Assembly (NCBI GenBank): GCA_018061005.1
Contig: JAGOVA010000001.1
Coordinates: 91,847 to 155,846 of the forward strand
Length of the DNA stretch: 64,000 nucleotides
Source: Sterolibacterium sp.
GTDB taxonomy: Bacteria > Pseudomonadota > Gammaproteobacteria > Burkholderiales > Rhodocyclaceae
Reading direction: 5' to 3'
The notes beneath the pieces are model-generated. The model did no database searches, was not told the DNA's origin, and was given only the letters and a program-made list of their open reading frames with translations. Both the position numbers and the translations under genes were made by a program. Shown one piece after another: positions 25,450 through 36,440 of the stretch (positions within the stretch are counted from its first letter, which is position 1; every line of letters begins with the position of its first letter).

Positions 25450-28092
25450 TTAACCGACTTTTTTGCTGGCGGCTCGCTGGGCGGCGGGCTTGGCGGCGGG
25501 TTTAGTGGGCTTGGTTGATTTAGTCGCAGCAGCAGTCTTGCTGCGTGCTGGTTTTTTCGCGACAGGGGTCGCCGTTTCTGCATTTTCTTCCGCCGCTTCT
25601 GTTTTTGTGGCCGGTTTGCGGCTGGCTGCCGCGCCGGCCTTGGGTGCGCGCACCTCGAATTCGAAGCCAACCTTGCCATCCTGGCCGCGCACCAGATAGG
25701 CCGAGAACTTGCGTCGCGTGCGTGCCGAGACAAACTCCTTCAGCAGATCGGTCTTGCCGGTTTCCAGCAGTTTCTGCATCTGTGCGCGTTCGATGTTCTG
25801 TTGCAGAATGATTTTGCCAGAGCGGAAGTCGCAGGTTTTTGCGGCGCCGACCGATTTTTCACAGACATACGCCATCGCCCCTTCGAACACGCGACTGCTG
25901 CATTTCGGGCAGGCGCCCAGCGGCTCCTGGCCACTGAAATCGGGTTCCTCGCCTTCGGCATCGCTGTTGCCAAAATCGAATTCGGGCTGATGTTCGGCAT
26001 TGAGCTTGATGAGCGCGGCAAAGGGGCGTCCCATCTTGCTGCGAAAGCCCTGCAAAGGCCCGATGCTGCGCTGGGTGAGCAGTTCCTCGACTTCTTCCGG
26101 TTCGTACTGGCGGCTGGCCACGACTTTCCACAGGGAATAATCGCAGCCCTTGCACTGGAATTTCTTGTAATTTTCCTGGATTACCCCGCCGCACTTTGGG
26201 CAGGCTGCCTTGAGGGTGCTGAAAGCTTCGTCGGGGAATTCACCATGCTTGATGCGGTCGATCATGATCCGCGTCTGGTTCATGATGTGATCCATGAACT
26301 CGCCGCGCGCCAATGCACCGCCTTCCATCTGCTTGAGCTTGTATTCCCAGTGGCCGGTCAGCTCGGGTGAGCGCAGTTCATCCACGCCCAGCCGGGAGAG
26401 CGCGAACAGCAGCGAGAACGCCTTGGCCGTCGGTTGCAGTTCGCGGCCATTGCGGTGGAGATATTCTTCCAGGATCAGCCCTTCAATGGTCGCCGCGCGG
26501 GTCGCTGGCGTGCCCAGTCCGCGTGCGGACATGGCTTCGCGCAGTTCCTCGTCGTCGACCAGCTTGCCCGCGCCCTCCATGGCTGAGAGCAGCGTCGCTT
26601 CGGAAAAACGCGGGGGCGGTCGGGTCACCAGTGCCTTCACTTCGATGTCGTTACTCCAGACACGTTCGTTTTTCTGCACGGCTACCAGCTGGGCACTTTT
26701 TTCGCCTTTTTCCTCGGCATCGACCTGGGCTTCCTTGCCATACACGGTCAGCCAGCCAGGCGTGACCAGCACCTTGCCTTCGGTCTTGAACGGCTCGCCC
26801 TCGACGCGGGTGATGCGGGTGGTGACGTGGTATTCAGCGGCCGGGTAGAAAATCGCCAGAAAGCGTTTGACGACGAGGTCATACAGTTTCTGTTCCGGTT
26901 CAGACAGGCTCTTGGGTGCTTGCGCCGTCGGTACGATAGCGAAGTGATCGCTGATCTTGGCGTTATTGAAGATGCGTTTGTTCGGGTGCACCCAGCCATT
27001 GCGCAGGATCTGCCCGGCAAAGGGCGCGTAGTTGCTGTCGCCCAGCACCTCCAGCGTCTCTTTGACGTTGGGAATGTAGTCTTCAGGCAGGCAGCGGGAA
27101 TCGGTACGCGGATAGGTCAATACCTTGTGTTTTTCATACAGTGCCTGCGCCAGCCCCAGCGTGGCCTTGGCAGAAAAACCGAAGCGGCCATTCGCCTCGC
27201 GCTGCAGCGAGGTCAGGTCAAAAAGCTGAGGCGCGAGCTGGGTGGCCGGCTTGCTTTCTTCCTCGACTGCGCCGTGCTTGCCCAGACATTTCTGGCGCAA
27301 CGCCTGGGCGCGGGTTTCGTCCCAGAGCCGTTCGGCACGGGCGTGTTCATCCTGCTCGCTCTTTTTGAATTTCTCGTCGAACCAGCGACCGCGATAGGTT
27401 CCAGCGACGGCGGCGAATTCGGCTTCGACTTCCCAGTAATTACGCGGCTGGAAGGCGCGGATTTTTTCCTCGCGCTCGACGAGAATCGCCAGGGTCGGCG
27501 TTTGCACACGGCCGACCGGGGTTTTGTGGAAGCCACCTTCCTTCGAATTGAAGGCCGTCATGGCGCGCGTGCCGTTGATGCCGATCAGCCAGTCGGCTTC
27601 CGAACGACAGCGTGCGGCATCGGCCAGCGGCAGCATTTCGGCATCCGAACGCAGATGGGCAAAACCGTCGCGGATCGAGCCCTGGGTCATCGACTGCAAC
27701 CACAGGCGGCGCACCGGTTTGTCGGTTTTGGCGTGTTGCGCCACATAGCGGAAGATCAGCTCACCTTCGCGGCCCGCGTCACAGGCGTTGATCAGGCCGC
27801 TGACATCCTTGCGCTTGATGAGCCGGGTGAGCAGCTTCAGGCGGTCGGCTGTTTTCTCGATCGGGTTCAGCGTGAAATGGGGCGGAATCACCGGCAGATG
27901 GGCAAATGACCATTTGCCGCGCTTGACCTCATACTCTTCCGGTACGGTCAGTTCGAGCAGATGGCCGATGGCAGAGGAGAGCACGAACTGCTCGTTTTCG
28001 AAATATTCACCTTCTTTGGTGAAGCCGCCCAGTGCCCGGGCAATGTCCTGGGCGACGGAGGGTTTTTCGGCGATGATCAGTTGTTTAGTCAT
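25450..28092 (-). CDS. topB: DNA topoisomerase III
   Basis: Type IA topoisomerase that cleaves single strands and decatenates DNA. Start MTKQLIIAEKPSVAQDIARAL at 28092 (TOPRIM begins at once); ACDAGREGELIF gives the acidic TOPRIM residues, and the catalytic Tyr sits in VLTYPRTDSRCLPEDY. Two Cys4-type zinc modules follow (CPKCGGVIQENYKKFQCKGC and CPKCSSRVFEGAMAYVC). The protein ends in about 80 residues of Lys/Ala/Pro-rich tail. At 880 residues it is longer than E. coli TopB (653), because of the zinc modules and the tail. The gene is chromosomal, in a row with smg and dprA, so it is the housekeeping copy. Confidence 0.93.
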   Translation of the reverse strand: MTKQLIIAEKPSVAQDIARALGGFTKEGEYFENEQFVLSSAIGHLLELTVPEEYEVKRGKWSFAHLPVIPPHFTLNPIEKTADRLKLLTRLIKRKDVSGLINACDAGREGELIFRYVAQHAKTDKPVRRLWLQSMTQGSIRDGFAHLRSDAEMLPLADAARCRSEADWLIGINGTRAMTAFNSKEGGFHKTPVGRVQTPTLAILVEREEKIRAFQPRNYWEVEAEFAAVAGTYRGRWFDEKFKKSEQDEHARAERLWDETRAQALRQKCLGKHGAVEEESKPATQLAPQLFDLTSLQREANGRFGFSAKATLGLAQALYEKHKVLTYPRTDSRCLPEDYIPNVKETLEVLGDSNYAPFAGQILRNGWVHPNKRIFNNAKISDHFAIVPTAQAPKSLSEPEQKLYDLVVKRFLAIFYPAAEYHVTTRITRVEGEPFKTEGKVLVTPGWLTVYGKEAQVDAEEKGEKSAQLVAVQKNERVWSNDIEVKALVTRPPPRFSEATLLSAMEGAGKLVDDEELREAMSARGLGTPATRAATIEGLILEEYLHRNGRELQPTAKAFSLLFALSRLGVDELRSPELTGHWEYKLKQMEGGALARGEFMDHIMNQTRIMIDRIKHGEFPDEAFSTLKAACPKCGGVIQENYKKFQCKGCDYSLWKVVASRQYEPEEVEELLTQRSIGPLQGFRSKMGRPFAALIKLNAEHQPEFDFGNSDAEGEEPDFSGQEPLGACPKCSSRVFEGAMAYVCEKSVGAAKTCDFRSGKIILQQNIERAQMQKLLETGKTDLLKEFVSARTRRKFSAYLVRGQDGKVGFEFEVRAPKAGAAASRKPATKTEAAEENAETATPVAKKPARSKTAAATKSTKPTKPAAKPAAQRAASKKVG

Positions 28093-28215
28093 GCGAGGGC
28101 TATCCATGAATCCATGATTCCATGCCGGCTGGCAACGGAAGCGTGCAGGTGAAGCGCGGCATCATAAGCGCGACCAGCGAAAACAGGCAAGCACCCCCCG
28201 GCAGGGGATGGGGCA

Positions 28216-28686
28216 TTAATGGACACTGGGGGTGCTGTCTTCAGCGGCCAGCAGTTCATCCAGCAACAGGGCATTGACCGATTCAATGGCTGGATGGCGT
28301 CGCCAGAGCACGATCAGGGCGATGACTTTCAGGCGAGCCAGCGAGACGCTGGCGACATTCAGGGCGAGTGCCCGTTCGATGATGATTTCGCGCAGCAGGC
28401 TGTTGATGGCACCCGCCTGCTCGAGGAAACACAGGAACCCCCGGCACTCGGCCGATAGACGGGCTTGCTCGCGTTCGCTATAAAGACGGATTGCGTGCGT
28501 ATCGGTCAGCGGTTGGGGAGCGTCTTTTTCGCTGTGACTTTCGAGGACGGCCAGCCATTCCAGTGCGGCCGAAATATCATCCGCTTCGAAGCCGACGGCG
28601 GTGAGTTTGCGCGCCAGTGCGGTGGAGTTTGGAAAGTGGCCAGGCTGGGCGTAGGTCTCAAACAGGTAAACCAGAATATCGAACAT
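28216..28686 (-). CDS. smg: Smg family protein (DUF494)
   Basis: 156 residues from ATG 28686 (MFDILVYLFETYAQPG), the diagnostic Smg start. The remainder is helical, with DISAALEWLAVLE and the C-terminal LKVIALIVLWRRHPAIESVNALLLDELL. Function is unknown; the gene is almost always found beside dprA, as here (64 nt downstream of it). Longer starts upstream would read into the intergenic spacer and are not supported. Confidence 0.92.
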   Translation of the reverse strand: MFDILVYLFETYAQPGHFPNSTALARKLTAVGFEADDISAALEWLAVLESHSEKDAPQPLTDTHAIRLYSEREQARLSAECRGFLCFLEQAGAINSLLREIIIERALALNVASVSLARLKVIALIVLWRRHPAIESVNALLLDELLAAEDSTPSVH

Positions 28687-28750
28687 GATGGGGTCAAAAA
28701 CAGGGGATTCGGCAGATGGCACGACAGAACAGGAGGAGCGCATCAGGGCT

Positions 28751-29896
28751 TCACGCCCGCAAACGCTGATAAATGCCGCCGGGTAGACACGCCACCCGGC
28801 CTTCCAGTTCCAGCGGCAACAGCATGGCAAGAAGCCGTTCTGCCGTCAAGCCGCTGCGCTCGGCGAGTTGATCGAGAGTGCAGGGGTCGTGCCCCAGGGC
28901 AGCCAGCAAACTGGCGCGCTCCGGGTCATCCGTGGAGAAAAGATCGGGCGTGGCCGCTGTCGGGCGGGGAGGCAAGGTTTGCGGGTGGCTGCTCCAGGTG
29001 AGTTCTTCCAGTACATCCTGCGCCGATTCAACCAGCTTGGCACCCTGTTTGATGAGCTGATGGCAGCCCTTGGCCAGCGGGGAATGGATCGAGCCGGGAA
29101 TGGCGAATACTTCGCGCCCGGCTTCGGCCGCCAGGCGGGCGGTAATCAGCGAGCCGCTGCGCGCCGCCGCTTCGACCACCAGACAGCCCTGAGCCAGACC
29201 GGCGATGATGCGATTGCGTCGGGGAAAGTTACCGGCCAGTGCCGGGGTGCCCAGCGGAAACTCGCTGACGATGATCCCTTCGAGTGCAATCTGTTGCGCC
29301 AGTGCGCGGTTGCGCGCCGGGTAGATGCGGTCGGCACCTGTGCCGATCACCGCAATGGTCGCGCCGCCTGCAGAACCGGCGGCCAGTGCGCCGCGATGTG
29401 CTGCGGTATCGACGCCCAGCGCCATGCCGCTGACTACGCCCAGCCCGGCGGTGGCAAAGGACTGGGCAAAGGCTTCGGCATTGGCCAGGCCTTGCGGAGT
29501 AGCGTTGCGACTGCCAACGATGGCCAGCGCCGGGCGGTTGAGCAGCTCGATCCGTCCCTTCAGGTAGAGCAGCACAGGAGGGTCGGCGCTGCGTAGCAGT
29601 GCTTGCGGGTAATCGGCATCGGCCAGGGTGAGGATGTGATTACCCGGTTCATTCACCCAGGCGAGGGTGGTTGCGATGGCGGTATCCACTTCGCTGGAGG
29701 CGCGCAGCAGTCGCTCGGTCTGTAGCGGGCCGACCACGTTGCGCAGTGCCGTCATGCCCGCGGCGAAAATGGCTTCCGGCAAGCCGAAAGCCGCCAGCAG
29801 GCTGCGCTGGGTTTCGCCGCCGATGCCGGAAATCAGCGTCAGCCGCAGCCAGGCAGCGAGTTCTGCGTCAGGGATTCGTTGCGGAGTCACCCACAA
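28751..29896 (-). CDS. dprA: DNA-processing protein DprA
   Basis: 381 residues. Loads RecA on incoming single-stranded DNA during natural transformation. The Rossmann-like core has PALAIVGSRNATPQGLANA, VVSGMALGVDTAAHRGAL, VIGTGADRIYPARNRALA and the FPRRNRIIAGLAQGCLVVEAA motif. A C-terminal winged-helix-like domain (DPCTLDQLAERSGLTAERLLAMLLPLELEGRV) follows. Its start overlaps the end of the LysM gene by 29 nt. Order LysM-dprA-smg-topB is common in betaproteobacteria. Confidence 0.95.
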   Translation of the reverse strand: MWVTPQRIPDAELAAWLRLTLISGIGGETQRSLLAAFGLPEAIFAAGMTALRNVVGPLQTERLLRASSEVDTAIATTLAWVNEPGNHILTLADADYPQALLRSADPPVLLYLKGRIELLNRPALAIVGSRNATPQGLANAEAFAQSFATAGLGVVSGMALGVDTAAHRGALAAGSAGGATIAVIGTGADRIYPARNRALAQQIALEGIIVSEFPLGTPALAGNFPRRNRIIAGLAQGCLVVEAAARSGSLITARLAAEAGREVFAIPGSIHSPLAKGCHQLIKQGAKLVESAQDVLEELTWSSHPQTLPPRPTAATPDLFSTDDPERASLLAALGHDPCTLDQLAERSGLTAERLLAMLLPLELEGRVACLPGGIYQRLRA

Positions 29897-30986
29897 TTAC
29901 CGGGCGCGTGACGTTCATGACCAATGCGTAGGCGACGCGATCGAACACGCGGAACACGAAGGCGAAACCATAGCGTTCGTCAGGCAGTTGCCAGGTTTCG
30001 GCCTGATCTTGATAGCGATTGCCGACCTTGACGCCGGAGCGTGACAGATTCAGGACGTGACCTACCTCCAGCCCGTCTTGGGCGCCGCGCGACAAGGTGA
30101 TGATGGAGTGGCTGGCACCTTCCGCCACGCCGCCATAAACTGACATGATGCGGCTGTTGATGCGGGTGTCCGGCGCATGCGGCACATAATTGATGATGTC
30201 CGGGCGGGGCGCGGGAATGAGCCGGTCATTCAGGCCAATTTCCTGTTTGGACTTGAGGATTTCCAGTGTGGCCGGCTCGCCTGCGCGCAGCAGACGCGCG
30301 CTGCCGAGGTACAGGGCTTCATGACCGAGCACCTGGCCGTTGTCCGGGTCGACCAGTTCTTTGCCCGGGCGGTAGATCTGCCAGAGGGGTTGCTGGCTAT
30401 CGATGCCTGTTGCATAGGCGGTGTTGCCTGCGCCGACCACCACCCGGTCTTCCTGGGTGGCGACAATACGCGGCGCGTGATCCAGTGCCCCGGCCTCAAT
30501 CACCAGGGGTTGTGAGAGGAAAGGCTCGATGGCCTTTTGGGGAATGCTCTGGATGGCTTGCTGGTTGTCTTTCGAATAAACCCGGGGAGAGGCTTTCGCC
30601 GAGCTGCTGCCGACCGGGTTGCCGATCCGCAACTGGGGCTCGGTGCCGCTGCGGTCGAGGTACACAATTTGTCCCGGATAAATCCAGTGCGGATTCTTGA
30701 TCTGTTCCTTGTTGAGCCGCCAGATTTCAGGCCAGCGCCAGGGTTGCTTGAGAAACAGGCCGGAAATCCCCCAGAGCGTGTCGCCACTGACCACGACATG
30801 ACGATCCGGCGCGTTTTCGGTCAGTTCCAGCACATTGCCTTGGCTCTGGGCGGCGGCGGGTTTGGGCGTGGTGTTTTGCGCCAGCGCAACCGGGCTGGCC
30901 AGCAGCAGACTTGAATAAGCCAGGAACAGCGCAGATATAATCCCAGAGTGGGTCTTGATCTTCTTTGTCTTCGTGGTCACACGCAT
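29868..30986 (-). CDS. Secreted LysM-domain protein
   Basis: 372 residues from ATG 30986, with a GGGGGG ribosome site just upstream. A Sec signal peptide with a basic start and hydrophobic core ends near ALA at about residue 36. A LysM domain (HVVVSGDTLWGISGLFLK ... NPHWIYPGQIVYL) at about residues 62-115 should bind peptidoglycan in the periplasm. The C-terminal 200 residues are beta-rich and unique to this group. It is divergent from def across 135 nt and overlaps dprA. Its role is unknown. Confidence 0.9.
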   Translation of the reverse strand: MRVTTKTKKIKTHSGIISALFLAYSSLLLASPVALAQNTTPKPAAAQSQGNVLELTENAPDRHVVVSGDTLWGISGLFLKQPWRWPEIWRLNKEQIKNPHWIYPGQIVYLDRSGTEPQLRIGNPVGSSSAKASPRVYSKDNQQAIQSIPQKAIEPFLSQPLVIEAGALDHAPRIVATQEDRVVVGAGNTAYATGIDSQQPLWQIYRPGKELVDPDNGQVLGHEALYLGSARLLRAGEPATLEILKSKQEIGLNDRLIPAPRPDIINYVPHAPDTRINSRIMSVYGGVAEGASHSIITLSRGAQDGLEVGHVLNLSRSGVKVGNRYQDQAETWQLPDERYGFAFVFRVFDRVAYALVMNVTRPVIVGDSATNP

Positions 30987-31121
30987 GGTGCCCCCCGGAA
31001 AATGAGAATGCGAAAGAAACACGCAAGCTTGCTTAAGCAAAAGTCATGACGACAGATAATGCATCATATTAGATTTTGCATCTAGTCGCTTCATTCAGCA
31101 ACACTTTTAACGGATTTTATT

Positions 31122-31637
31122 ATGGCGCTGTTGCCTATACTCTGCTATCCAGACCCGCGTTTGCACACCCGGGCACGGCAAGTTGAGTCCATCGACGACT
31201 CCATTCGTCAGCTCGCGGCCGATATGGGCGAAACCATGTATGCCGCACCGGGCATCGGCCTGGCCGCGACGCAGGTGGATCGCCATGTGCAGCTGGTGGT
31301 GATCGATGTCAGCGAAGACAAATCGCAACTACTGACCTTCATCAACCCCGAGATCATTTCGCGTTCGGGGGAATGTGAGGGCGAGGAAGGTTGCCTGTCG
31401 GTGCCGGGCATTTATGAAACCGTGAGCCGCAGTGCCGAAGTTCGTGTGCGCGCCCTCGGGCTGGATGGCCAGGTCTTTGAAATGGACACCGAAGGCCTGC
31501 TGGCCATCTGTATTCAGCATGAAATCGATCATCTGCAGGGCAAGGTATTCGTCGAATACCTGTCGCGACTCAAGCAGGATCGCATCAAAAATAAACTCAA
31601 TAAACGCGTCAAACATCACGAGCGGGTGGTGGTCTGA
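31122..31637 (+). CDS. def: Peptide deformylase
   Basis: Removes the formyl group from the initiator Met of nascent proteins. The 171 residues carry all three metal and active-site motifs: GIGLAATQV (about 46-54), [11 protein letters not shown] with the metal Cys, and the HEIDHLQG metal His pair with the catalytic Glu. The fmt start overlaps the stop by one nucleotide (TGATG), so the pair is translationally coupled. The intergenic space to the LysM gene should hold promoters for both directions. Confidence 0.97.
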   Translation: MALLPILCYPDPRLHTRARQVESIDDSIRQLAADMGETMYAAPGIGLAATQVDRHVQLVVIDVSEDKSQLLTFINPEIISRSGECEGEEGCLSVPGIYETVSRSAEVRVRALGLDGQVFEMDTEGLLAICIQHEIDHLQGKVFVEYLSRLKQDRIKNKLNKRVKHHERVVV

Positions 31638-32563
31638 TGAAGCTTATCTTTGCGGGGACGCCCGAGTTTGCTGCTGTCGCACTGGCCGCCCTGATCGCGG
31701 ATGGGCATCAAATTGTGTTAGTGCTCACTCAACCGGACAGACCCGCAGGACGCGGTATGCATTTGATGCCCAGTGCGGTCAAGCAGCTTGCGCTGAAGCA
31801 TGGTCTGGCCTTGCATCAACCGGAAAAGCTGAAAGATCCGGCGACGCACAGTCCCCTCCACGATGCCGTGGCAGCGGGAGCCGAGTTGATGATTGTGGCG
31901 GCTTATGGCCTGATTCTGCCGCAGGCTGTGCTGGATTTGCCGCCACGGGGTTGCCTCAATATTCATGGTTCGCTGCTGCCGCGCTGGCGCGGTGCTGCGC
32001 CGATCCAGCGCGCCATCGAAGCCGGTGATGCAGAAACCGGCATCACCCTCATGCAGATGGATGCCGGACTGGATACGGGTGCGATGTTGCTTAAAGAGGC
32101 GTTGCCCATCGCAGCGGCTGACACGGCGGCGACGCTCCACGACAAACTCGCCGCGCAGGGAGCCAGGCTCGTCGTCGAGGCACTCGCCCGGATCGATAAG
32201 TTAGTCCCTACTTTGCAGGAGAGCGAGGGAGTGACTTACGCAGCGAAAATCACCAAAGGCGAAGCGGCGCTGGATTGGGCGCAATCTGCCGAGGTGCTTG
32301 CGCGGCGCATCCGCGCCTTTAACCCGTTCCCTGGGGCGACGGCCACGGCCAACGGTGCTGTCATCAAGGTGTGGCGTGCCGAGCCTGTGACGGGCATGAG
32401 CCCGCCGGGCACCTTGCTGGCTGCGGATGCCGATGGCCTCGTGGTGGCCTGCGGGCAGGGCGCGCTGCGGCTGACGGAACTGCAAAAGCCGGGCGGCAAA
32501 CGCCTGCCCGTACGCGAGTTTCTGGCCGGGTTCCCTTTGGCCGAGGGCATCCGCTTCGACTGA
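31637..32563 (+). CDS. fmt: Methionyl-tRNA formyltransferase
   Basis: Transfers a formyl group from 10-formyl-THF to initiator Met-tRNA. The 308 residues have the expected two domains. [19 protein letters not shown] starts the Rossmann core. [20 protein letters not shown] holds the catalytic Asn-His-Ser region, and the distal [17 protein letters not shown] carries the catalytic Asp. The C-terminal OB-like domain binds tRNA. It forms a tight operon with def. Confidence 0.97.
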   Translation: MKLIFAGTPEFAAVALAALIADGHQIVLVLTQPDRPAGRGMHLMPSAVKQLALKHGLALHQPEKLKDPATHSPLHDAVAAGAELMIVAAYGLILPQAVLDLPPRGCLNIHGSLLPRWRGAAPIQRAIEAGDAETGITLMQMDAGLDTGAMLLKEALPIAAADTAATLHDKLAAQGARLVVEALARIDKLVPTLQESEGVTYAAKITKGEAALDWAQSAEVLARRIRAFNPFPGATATANGAVIKVWRAEPVTGMSPPGTLLAADADGLVVACGQGALRLTELQKPGGKRLPVREFLAGFPLAEGIRFD

Positions 32564-32632
32564 TCCTGCCGCACCTTCACCCGCGTCACTCATTTATACT
32601 CCGCGTTTTCGGCCATCCTCATCACGCCCAGC

Positions 32633-33199
<567 letters not shown>

Positions 33200-33369
33200 C
33201 CTCTAGTGTGGTGCTGTGTGGTGGTGTTGTTGCGTTATTGAATGTGACGCATGGGTCATTCGCTTGCGCAGGAATGATGACGTGTGACGAAATGCTGCAC
33301 CATCACACGCACACGCACGCTCACCCCTGATGTTTCATTCTCCATGCTTCATTCTTCATTGAGTCCGCC

Positions 33370-35607
33370 ATGAAATTCCGCTTCCCCGTTGTCATCATCG
33401 ATGAAGATTTTCGTTCCGAAAACGCGTCAGGGCTGGGGATACGCGCGCTGGCTCAGGCACTCGAAGCGGAAGGCATGGAGGTGCTGGGCGTGACCAGTTA
33501 TGGTGACCTGACTTCGTTTGCCCAGCAGCAAAGCCGCGCTTCGGCGTTCATACTCTCGATCGACGACGAGGAGCTGGCGCATGAAGAGGAGGAAACCATC
33601 GCCGAGCTACGCGCCTTTGTGGCTGAAATCCGCTACAAGAACGCTGAAATTCCGATCTTTCTGCATGGTGAAACACGCACCAGCCGTCACATTCCGAACG
33701 ATATCCTGCGTGAATTGCATGGTTTCATCCACATGTATGAAGACACACCGGAATTCATCGCCCGCCATGTGGTGCGCGAGGCCAGGGCGTATCTTGATTC
33801 CTTGCCGCCCCCGTTCTTCCGGGCACTGACGCATTACGCGGCCGATGGCTCGTATTCCTGGCATTGCCCCGGCCACTCGGGAGGCGTTGCCTTCCTGAAA
33901 AGCCCGGTCGGCCAGATGTTTCACCAGTTTTTTGGTGAAAACATGTTGCGTGCCGATGTCTGCAACGCGGTCGAAGAGCTCGGTCAGCTGCTCGATCACA
34001 CCGGTCCTGTAGCTGCCTCCGAGCGCAATGCGGCGCGCATTTTTAACTGCGACCACCTGTATTTCGTCACCAACGGCACGTCGACATCAAACAAGATCGT
34101 CTGGCACTCTACCGTGGCACCGGGCGACATCGTGGTGGTTGATCGTAACTGCCACAAGTCGGTGTTGCACTCGATCATCATGACCGGGGCGATTCCGGTG
34201 TTCCTGATGCCCACGCGCAACAATTACGGCATCATCGGGCCGATCCCGAAGGCGGAATTCGCCTGGGAAAACATCCAGAGTAAAATCGCCGCGCACCCCT
34301 TCGCGACGGACAAGGATGCCAAGCCGCGTGTGCTCACCATTACCCAGTCGACCTACGACGGCATCCTCTACAACGTCGAGGAAATCAAGGAAATGCTCGA
34401 TGGCAGGATCGACACCCTGCATTTCGATGAAGCCTGGCTGCCGCACGCGGCGTTTCACGATTTTTATGGCGATTACCATGCCATCGGTGCCGACCGCCCC
34501 CGTTGCCGCGAATCGATGGTGTTCTCGACGCAATCGACGCACAAGCTGCTGGCCGGGCTTTCGCAGGCCTCGCAAATCCTGGTGCAGGATGCCGAAAACA
34601 GCCAGCTTGACCGCGATGTGTTCAACGAGGCTTACCTGATGCACACGTCCACCAGCCCGCAATATTCCATCATCGCCTCGTGCGATGTGGCGGCGGCGAT
34701 GATGGAGGCGCCTGGTGGCACGGCACTGGTTGAAGAATCCCTGAACGAAGCACTCGATTTTCGTCGTGCCATGCGTAAGGTGGATGAGGAATGGGGAGCC
34801 AACTGGTGGTTCAAGGTGTGGGGGCCGGACGATCTTTCCGAAGAGGGGCTGGAAGAGCGCGATGCCTGGATGCTCAAGCCTGGCGCACGCTGGCACGGTT
34901 TTGGCAAACTGGTGGAAGGCTTTAACCTGCTCGACCCGATCAAAGCCACCATCATTACGCCGGGGCTTGATGTCGATGGTGATTTTGCGGATGACATCGG
35001 TATTCCTGCTGCCATTGTCACCAAATATCTGGCCGAGCACGGGGTGATCGTCGAGAAGTGCGGCCTCTACAGCTTCTTCATCATGTTTACCATCGGCATC
35101 ACCAAAGGCCGCTGGAACACGCTGGTCACCGCCTTGCAGCAGTTCAAGGATGACTACGACAGGAACCAGCCGCTCTGGAAAGTGCTGCCGGAATTCGTTG
35201 CCAAGCACCCTTGCTACGAGCGTGTCGGCCTGAAAGAGCTGAGTACACGAATCCATGAAGTTTATAAATCCAACGATGTGGCGCGGCTGACCACGGAAAT
35301 GTATTTGTCCGACATGGTGCCCGCCATGCGCCCGGCCGATGCCTTTGCCCGCATGGCGCACCGCGAGATCGATCGGGTGGCACTCGACGAGCTTGAAGGA
35401 CGGATCACCAGCGTGCTGCTCACGCCCTACCCACCGGGCATTCCGCTGCTGATCCCGGGTGAGCGTTTCAACCCGATCATCGTCCGCTATCTGAAGTTCG
35501 CCCGCGACTTTAACGAGCAGTTCCCCGGGTTTGAAACTGATATTCACGGGCTCGTCAAAACCACGGTAGAGGGCAAAGTGAGTTACTACGTCGATTGCGT
35601 CAGGTAA
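33370..35607 (+). CDS. Arginine/lysine/ornithine decarboxylase, AdiA-type fold I
   Basis: 745 residues. PLP-dependent decarboxylation of a basic amino acid, giving a polyamine or acid-stress product. The N-terminal wing domain looks CheY-like (VVIIDEDFRSENASG). The PLP core has HCPGHSGGVAFLKSPVG, TNGTSTSNKIV, LHFDEAWLPHA and the Schiff-base Lys in STQSTHKLLAGLSQ (about residue 391). The C-terminal domain ends in TPYPPGIPLLIPGERF. Whether Arg, Lys or ornithine is the substrate cannot be decided. The family forms decamers in E. coli. It is a biodegradative type by architecture but sits alone, with no antiporter beside it. Confidence 0.92.
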   Translation: MKFRFPVVIIDEDFRSENASGLGIRALAQALEAEGMEVLGVTSYGDLTSFAQQQSRASAFILSIDDEELAHEEEETIAELRAFVAEIRYKNAEIPIFLHGETRTSRHIPNDILRELHGFIHMYEDTPEFIARHVVREARAYLDSLPPPFFRALTHYAADGSYSWHCPGHSGGVAFLKSPVGQMFHQFFGENMLRADVCNAVEELGQLLDHTGPVAASERNAARIFNCDHLYFVTNGTSTSNKIVWHSTVAPGDIVVVDRNCHKSVLHSIIMTGAIPVFLMPTRNNYGIIGPIPKAEFAWENIQSKIAAHPFATDKDAKPRVLTITQSTYDGILYNVEEIKEMLDGRIDTLHFDEAWLPHAAFHDFYGDYHAIGADRPRCRESMVFSTQSTHKLLAGLSQASQILVQDAENSQLDRDVFNEAYLMHTSTSPQYSIIASCDVAAAMMEAPGGTALVEESLNEALDFRRAMRKVDEEWGANWWFKVWGPDDLSEEGLEERDAWMLKPGARWHGFGKLVEGFNLLDPIKATIITPGLDVDGDFADDIGIPAAIVTKYLAEHGVIVEKCGLYSFFIMFTIGITKGRWNTLVTALQQFKDDYDRNQPLWKVLPEFVAKHPCYERVGLKELSTRIHEVYKSNDVARLTTEMYLSDMVPAMRPADAFARMAHREIDRVALDELEGRITSVLLTPYPPGIPLLIPGERFNPIIVRYLKFARDFNEQFPGFETDIHGLVKTTVEGKVSYYVDCVR

Positions 35608-35661
35608 TCATCCGTCGCCACAGACATTCATGACGGCACTTGCCTGCCGGGTGACGCAAGC

Positions 35662-36423
35662 ATGCTGGAGATTATTTACCGTGACGAGCACCTCGTCGCC
35701 ATCCACAAACCGGCTGGTTTGCTGGTGCATCGCAGCAACCTGGATCGCCACGAAACACGCTATGCGGTGCAGGAGCTGCGTGACCAGCTGGGTTGTCGCG
35801 TGCATCCCGTGCATCGCCTCGACAAAGGCACTTCGGGGGTGCTGCTGTTCGCGCTGGATGCCGGGACAGCGCGGCGTATCGGCAGTGATTTCGCCGCGCA
35901 ACGCGTCAGCAAACGTTATCTGGCCGTTGTGCGGGGCTGGCCAGCCGAGGGTGGCGAGATCGACCATCCACTGACGCGGCAGTTTGACGATTACGGTCGG
36001 AAATATCCGCCCGACAGCCTGCAACGACAGGCCGCCGCACTACCTGCCCGCACCACCTACCAGCGATTGGCCACGGTGGAACTGCCGCTGGCTGTCGACC
36101 GCTATCCGGCGACCCGCTACGCCCTGGTGGCACTGCAACCGCATAGCGGGCGTTCGCACCAGCTGCGTCGCCACATGAAACACATCGCGCACCCGATCAT
36201 CGGTGATGCAACCTTCGGCAAGGGCGTGCATAACCGGTTTTTTCAGCAACATTTTGGCTGTGGCCGCTTGCTGCTGGCGTGTACGCAACTGGGCTTCACC
36301 CATCCGGCAACGGGCGTGCAGCAGGTGATCGACGCGCCGCTTGCGCCCGGCTTTTCCCGGCTGTTGCAGGCGATGGGCTGGGAGATTCCCCCGCATTCTC
36401 CCGCCCCGCCAGCGCACCCTTGA
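35662..36423 (+). CDS. truC: tRNA pseudouridine(65) synthase TruC
   Basis: 253 residues; makes pseudouridine 65 in tRNA. LEIIYRDEHLVAIHKPAGLLVHRS opens the catalytic domain. The HRLDKGTSG motif at about residues 51-59 holds the catalytic Asp. QKRY-like and GRSHQLRRHMKHIAHPIIGD segments match TruC along the whole length, better than RluA or RluC, which carry an S4 domain that is missing here. ATG 35662 begins the protein at the standard TruC N-terminus. The decarboxylase ends 54 nt upstream. Confidence 0.92.
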   Translation: MLEIIYRDEHLVAIHKPAGLLVHRSNLDRHETRYAVQELRDQLGCRVHPVHRLDKGTSGVLLFALDAGTARRIGSDFAAQRVSKRYLAVVRGWPAEGGEIDHPLTRQFDDYGRKYPPDSLQRQAAALPARTTYQRLATVELPLAVDRYPATRYALVALQPHSGRSHQLRRHMKHIAHPIIGDATFGKGVHNRFFQQHFGCGRLLLACTQLGFTHPATGVQQVIDAPLAPGFSRLLQAMGWEIPPHSPAPPAHP

Positions 36424-36440
36424 CCCGCCCCGGAAAACGG

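Noticed and set aside
33200-33369. Possible REP unit or small RNA in the dcd-decarboxylase spacer
   Set aside because: Only a degenerate similarity to the GTCATTCC repeat and low-complexity CA/GT runs; no stable structure or promoter is evident.
34087-35547. Long minus-strand open frame opposite the decarboxylase
   Set aside because: Shadow frame; the plus-strand decarboxylase is full length and has all PLP motifs.
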